The position numbers and the translations under genes were made by a program. A DNA stretch of 47,759 bases, taken from contig NZ_JAOWRF010000334.1 in the NCBI RefSeq assembly GCF_025753815.1, positions 1-47,759 of the forward strand, written 5' to 3'. Position 1 is the first letter of the stretch, and every line of letters begins with the position of its first letter. This stretch comes from Plectonema radiosum NIES-515. GTDB taxonomy: Bacteria > Cyanobacteriota > Cyanobacteriia > Cyanobacteriales > Nostocaceae. Under the pieces are notes generated by a model that was not told the origin of the DNA, did no database searches, and was given only the letters and a program-made list of their open reading frames with translations. Positions 44,388-47,759 of the stretch are shown piece by piece.

Positions 44388-45514
44388 TACACCAACCAAC
44401 CTTTCAAACGTTTGGCTATGTGAGGACGCCGCAATTTTCGCATGGCTTTGCTTTGAATTTGTCGCACTCGTTCTCTCGACAAATTAAACATATTGCCTAC
44501 TTCTTCTAAGGTACACGGTTCGCTGGTAGTCAAACCATACCGCAGAGAAATCACGTCTTTTTCTCGTGGTGTCAACACATCACCCAAAACTTCCCAAATC
44601 TCCTGACGCATCATGTTTTCGTTCATTTTTGCTTCGGGAGATTGATTATCCTCGTCTTCTAGCAAATCCATCAATTCCGTGTCTTCTTCTTTACCGACAC
44701 GGTGGTTGAGAGAAAGTGCTTGACGACGTAGTTGTTGTAGTTGGCGTAGTTGTGGCAAAGGTATTTCTAATACTTCTGCCATTTCGGCTTCTGTTGGGTT
44801 GCGACAAAGTTTTTGTTTAAGTTCGCGTTGCGCTTTTTTGAGTTTGTTAAGTTTTTCAACAATATGGATTGGTAAGCGAATTGTCCGTGCATCGTTAGCG
44901 ATCGCTCGTGTAATTGCTTGTCTAATCCACCAATAAGCGTATGTCGAAAATTTATATCCCTTATCGGGATCAAATTTTTCTGTAGCGCGATTTAACCCCA
45001 TTGCCCCTTCCTGAATTAAATCCAAAAAAGGTACTCCCCGATTCAGATATCGTTTCGCTATTGACACTACCAACCGGAGATTTGAGCGAATCATTTTCCG
45101 CTTCGCTACTCTACCTTGATACAAGCGACTTTCTAGTTGCTTTTCTGTCAACTCTAGTGAGGATGCGACTTTTTCCTTACTAGCTTGTTCACCCAATGTT
45201 TCGCTCAACGAAACTTGTAATTCCCTTACTTCTTCATTAAATCGCACTCGCCGCGCTAATTCTACTTCTTCTTCGGCTTTAAGTAAAGGATAACGCGCCA
45301 TTTCTTTAAAAAACGCGCCGACAGCATCATCATGCTCGGTTTTATTATATCCGGATGGTCGCGCTGCCGCCATTTTATCGCCATCGCGTTCCAAAGTTTC
45401 CATTTCGGCTATGGCAGTATATTCATCTCCTACTGCTTCTAGCTCGAGTGGTACTTCACTCTCAACAGCATTTTCTACTAGTATCTCCATTGTTCCCAAT
45501 TCAGCAATATTCAT
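44387..45514 (-). CDS. Group 2 sigma-70 family RNA polymerase sigma factor
   Basis: A primary-like but non-essential type sigma factor. Region 1.2 is DAVGAFFKEMARYPLLKAEEE. Region 2 is NLRLVVSIAKRYLNRGVPFLDLIQEGAMGLNRATEKFDP then FSTYAYWWIRQAITRAI, where the -10 element is read and melted. Region 3 is RLPIHIVEKLNKLKKAQREL. Region 4.2 is TLEEVGNMFNLSRERVRQIQ. ATG 45514 has AAGGA four bases upstream and gives 375 aa; ATG 45550 lacks a Shine-Dalgarno. Which group 2 member (SigB to SigE) it is cannot be fixed. Two palindromes abut the stop codon. Confidence 0.94.
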   Translation of the reverse strand: MNIAELGTMEILVENAVESEVPLELEAVGDEYTAIAEMETLERDGDKMAAARPSGYNKTEHDDAVGAFFKEMARYPLLKAEEEVELARRVRFNEEVRELQVSLSETLGEQASKEKVASSLELTEKQLESRLYQGRVAKRKMIRSNLRLVVSIAKRYLNRGVPFLDLIQEGAMGLNRATEKFDPDKGYKFSTYAYWWIRQAITRAIANDARTIRLPIHIVEKLNKLKKAQRELKQKLCRNPTEAEMAEVLEIPLPQLRQLQQLRRQALSLNHRVGKEEDTELMDLLEDEDNQSPEAKMNENMMRQEIWEVLGDVLTPREKDVISLRYGLTTSEPCTLEEVGNMFNLSRERVRQIQSKAMRKLRRPHIAKRLKGWLV

Positions 45515-45550
45515 AGTTTCCTTAAGGGATTGTTGCTTTGTTTGGTACAT

Positions 45551-46295
45551 AATTAAATGACAGCTGCTTTTTATTGAGGTTTGGTAGTTTTACCATCAGA
45601 ACAAATACACCTGTCTTATAGCAAAATATAGGTTTCTGCTAATGTCTCATTGAAAGCGACATTCAGTCTGTATCTTTCATTTCATACTTCCTGTTATATA
45701 TAATTCAAAAATCAATACTGGTATTTCCATTTTCAAATATCTGCTTCCACTCTCAACATATATATTCCTCATTCTTTTCTTTCTTAGCAAATCTGTCAAT
45801 TTTTCAAACTTTATCAACTTTAACAAATATAAATATTTTCGGTAATCATCCTTAAACCTTAAATGTTCCTATATTTTTTTGTCTACATTTTTATTTTTTC
45901 TGTCTGAGTACTGATTATAGACTTCAGAGTCTTCTTTTTCGGTTAATGTAACCGCCGCCAACTTCCGAATGAAAATACCAATATATCGGCTGTCTAAACT
46001 TGAGCTATATTTATCTAAATTCCAGCATCCCATATACTGACAGGGCTGAATATCTATCAATAGGTGGAAAAGCCCTGTACCTTACTTAGTATATGAAGAC
46101 AGCTTTTAGGAGTAGGCAAAGATGATTTGATTTTTTTTTAGATTGAACATTAAGTATTTATTTCTGCCTTGAGTTGAGATTAGTTTGACCGATAAATTAC
46201 ATAAAAGGAAACTTATCAACTATTATAAAGGATAAAAGTATTCGGAAATACAATTCGTCTTCGTAACTTGGAAAAGTTAAAGTTAACTTAGAAGA
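45551..46295. other. Long AT-rich intergenic region between divergent sigma and priA genes
   Basis: About 750 bp, very AT-rich, with no supported gene; a 63-codon minus-strand frame (45869-46060) looks random. It holds the nested inverted repeat at 46031-46095 and presumably both promoters. Confidence 0.6.
46031..46095. other. Nested inverted repeat, possible structured RNA
   Basis: CATATACT (46031) pairs with AGTATATG (46088), and inside it CAGGGCT (46041) pairs with AGCCCTG (46071) around a 23-nt loop. The two separate perfect stems suggest a folded RNA or binding site rather than a simple terminator; there is no T-run. Confidence 0.45.
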
Positions 46296-47759
46296 GTGAA
46301 TTCTAACCAAAACGCAGATGCGTTATCACAGTCTATTAATTCAAAAGCTATGTATAGTAATGGCGTAAGTTTATCTCCATTGGTAGTAGCCGAACCAGGT
46401 AATTCATACGAATCGGGCAGAGTTGTTGAGCGGTGGATCGAAGTGCTGGTTGACTGTCCAGGAAGCTCAGGGTTATTTATTTACCGATTGCCACCTCAGT
46501 TACTTTGTCAACCAGGAGATATTTTAAGTGTGCCATTCGGAGCGCAACAGTTAGGAGCTTTAGCCATTCGATTATTAACACAACCCAGCGCTGACATACC
46601 ACGAGAAAAAATTAGAGATGTCGAAGATGTAATTCATAGCGGTTTTTTTCAAGATAATTACTGGACATTGATCGAAAGGGTGTCGCAGTATTATTACACA
46701 CAACTGATCCAAGTTATACGAGTTGCATTACCGCCCGGATTATTAGGGCGATCGCAACGGCGTATCCGTTTAGTTTTAAAAGACACATCCCTCGATTCTT
46801 TGGCTACTGAAGCTTTCTTGTCGAATGCAGCGCGACAAATTGTAGAGCTTCTGCGTTCCTCAGCAGCAGGAGATTACAGCTTTACCTACCTTCAACAAAA
46901 AGTCAAGGGAGCATATCGAGGAGTACGCGAATTGTCGCGATGCGGTATGGTACAAAGCTATTTAGAACCGCCGCGCCCTTCTCGACCAAAGCGGCAAAAA
47001 GCAGTCACAATGGTAGGAAGTAGCTTTGATCGTGACTTAACAACTCGCCAAAGAGAAATTTTAGAAGTATTGCGGCGACATGGCGGTGAGTTATGGCAAA
47101 CTGAATTATTACAAATTTGTAGCACGAGTTCTTCTACCCTAAAAACGCTGGAAATAAAGGGTTATATTGTTATTCAAGAACGGGAAATTTTGCGAAGCGA
47201 AACTCCTGCGAGTGGAATATTAGCCGACCAAGCAAAATCATTAACAATAGCTCAATCCCAAGCGTTAGCGACAATAAATCAACTAAATGGATCTGCTCAA
47301 GTTTTATTGCATGGGGTGACAGGTTCGGGAAAAACCGAAGTATATTTGCAAGCGATCGCACCCCTACTCAATCAAAATAAATCTGCCCTCGTTTTAGTTC
47401 CAGAAATTGGATTAACACCGCAATTAACCGATCGCTTTCGGGCTAGATTTGGTAACAGAGTCAGTGTTTATCACAGCGCTCTAAATGATGGTGAACGTTA
47501 CGACACCTGGCGCCAAATGCTCACAGGAGAACCGCAAGTAGTTATCGGCACCCGAAGCGCCGTTTTTGCCCCTTTACCAAACTTGGGTTTGATCATTTTA
47601 GACGAAGAACACGACAGCAGCTTTAAACAAGACTTACCCATCCCCACCTACCACGCTCGAACCGTCGCTCAGTGGAGAGCCGAATTAGAAAATTGTCCCT
47701 TAATTTTAGGTTCTGCCACCCCTTCCTTAGAAAGTTGGTTGAGCGTCAGGGAAGGGGGA
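46296..47759 (+). CDS. priA: Primosomal protein N' (replication restart helicase), 3' end outside window
   Basis: PriA recognises stalled forks and reloads the replisome. The visible 488 codons include the N-terminal fork-binding domain (VVERWIEVLVDCPGSSGLFIYRLP, then LSVPFGAQQLGALAI), the linker, and the helicase start: Walker A LLHGVTGSGKTEVYLQAI, LVPEIGLTPQL, IGTRSAVFAPL, DEEH and LGSATPSLES. The zinc-binding and C-terminal parts lie beyond the edge. GTG 46296 is the first start after an in-frame stop (46284); ATG 46350 is an equally good choice. The final codons run into AGGGAAGGGGGA, the start of a repeat seen in two other genes here. Confidence 0.95.
   Translation, partial: MNSNQNADALSQSINSKAMYSNGVSLSPLVVAEPGNSYESGRVVERWIEVLVDCPGSSGLFIYRLPPQLLCQPGDILSVPFGAQQLGALAIRLLTQPSADIPREKIRDVEDVIHSGFFQDNYWTLIERVSQYYYTQLIQVIRVALPPGLLGRSQRRIRLVLKDTSLDSLATEAFLSNAARQIVELLRSSAAGDYSFTYLQQKVKGAYRGVRELSRCGMVQSYLEPPRPSRPKRQKAVTMVGSSFDRDLTTRQREILEVLRRHGGELWQTELLQICSTSSSTLKTLEIKGYIVIQEREILRSETPASGILADQAKSLTIAQSQALATINQLNGSAQVLLHGVTGSGKTEVYLQAIAPLLNQNKSALVLVPEIGLTPQLTDRFRARFGNRVSVYHSALNDGERYDTWRQMLTGEPQVVIGTRSAVFAPLPNLGLIILDEEHDSSFKQDLPIPTYHARTVAQWRAELENCPLILGSATPSLESWLSVREGG

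Noticed and set aside
45869-46060. 63-codon minus-strand ORF upstream of the sigma gene
   Set aside because: AT-rich, random composition, no start signal.

Overview
The window reads as a chromosomal segment of a filamentous, Nostocales-type cyanobacterium. The signs are many HIP1 octamers (GCGATCGC), a tRNA-Leu(UAA) gene split by a group I intron, cytochrome c6, cyanobacteriochrome-type histidine kinases, a PEP-CTERM protein, a TPR-CHAT protein and dense short repeats. All calls come from reading the sequence; no database search was run.

Layout. 1-3466 (-) is a multi-GAF bilin-type histidine kinase running off the left edge. 4136-4509 is the intron-bearing trnL-UAA. Directly after it, about 4553-4788 closely resembles the left end of a type V-K CRISPR-associated transposon (CAST), followed by a decayed stretch and an AT-rich orphan gene (5155-6516). 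6811-10854 (-) holds mutL and a lipoxygenase. 11394-16037 holds an adenosine deaminase-family gene, an M20 peptidase and a PAS/HisKA/REC kinase. 16766-22021 (+) holds purA, rplY, an APH-like/P-loop kinase fusion, a small membrane protein and a DUF218 protein. 22521-25956 is a divergent copper-type pair (P1B ATPase and MerR regulator). 26088-29901 holds a PEP-CTERM protein, an RtcB-family ligase and dnaN. 30058-32947 (-) is a second GAF/CBCR kinase broken by an internal deletion. 33203-37455 holds an ArsA/Get3-like ATPase, small conserved cyanobacterial proteins, a HugZ-like split-barrel protein and an Rpn/DUF4351-like protein. 37924-42957 holds a large TPR-CHAT protein and a convergent TPR protein. 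43237-45514 (-) holds petJ, a GNAT acetyltransferase and a group 2 sigma factor. priA runs off the right edge.

Two themes stand out. First, the putative CAST end begins 61 bp from a GGTT PAM-like tetramer in the T-arm of trnL, which fits the published V-K insertion distance (60-66 bp); it looks like the scar of a tRNA-homing CAST that has lost its terminal base and its partner end. Second, a modular palindrome family (GTAGAGACG ... CGTCTCTAC, at least 13 copies) recurs at gene 3' ends, inside several unrelated terminal-inverted-repeat frames (91, 91, 93, 146 and 186 bp), and in frame inside coding sequences (twice in mutL, once in copA). A second repeat type encodes nearly the same peptide (LTPxPPSLxGKGE) in copA and in the CHAT protein. 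Copper logic is also visible: a 19-bp-spacer MerR-type promoter before copA and a GACN5GTC palindrome before petJ.
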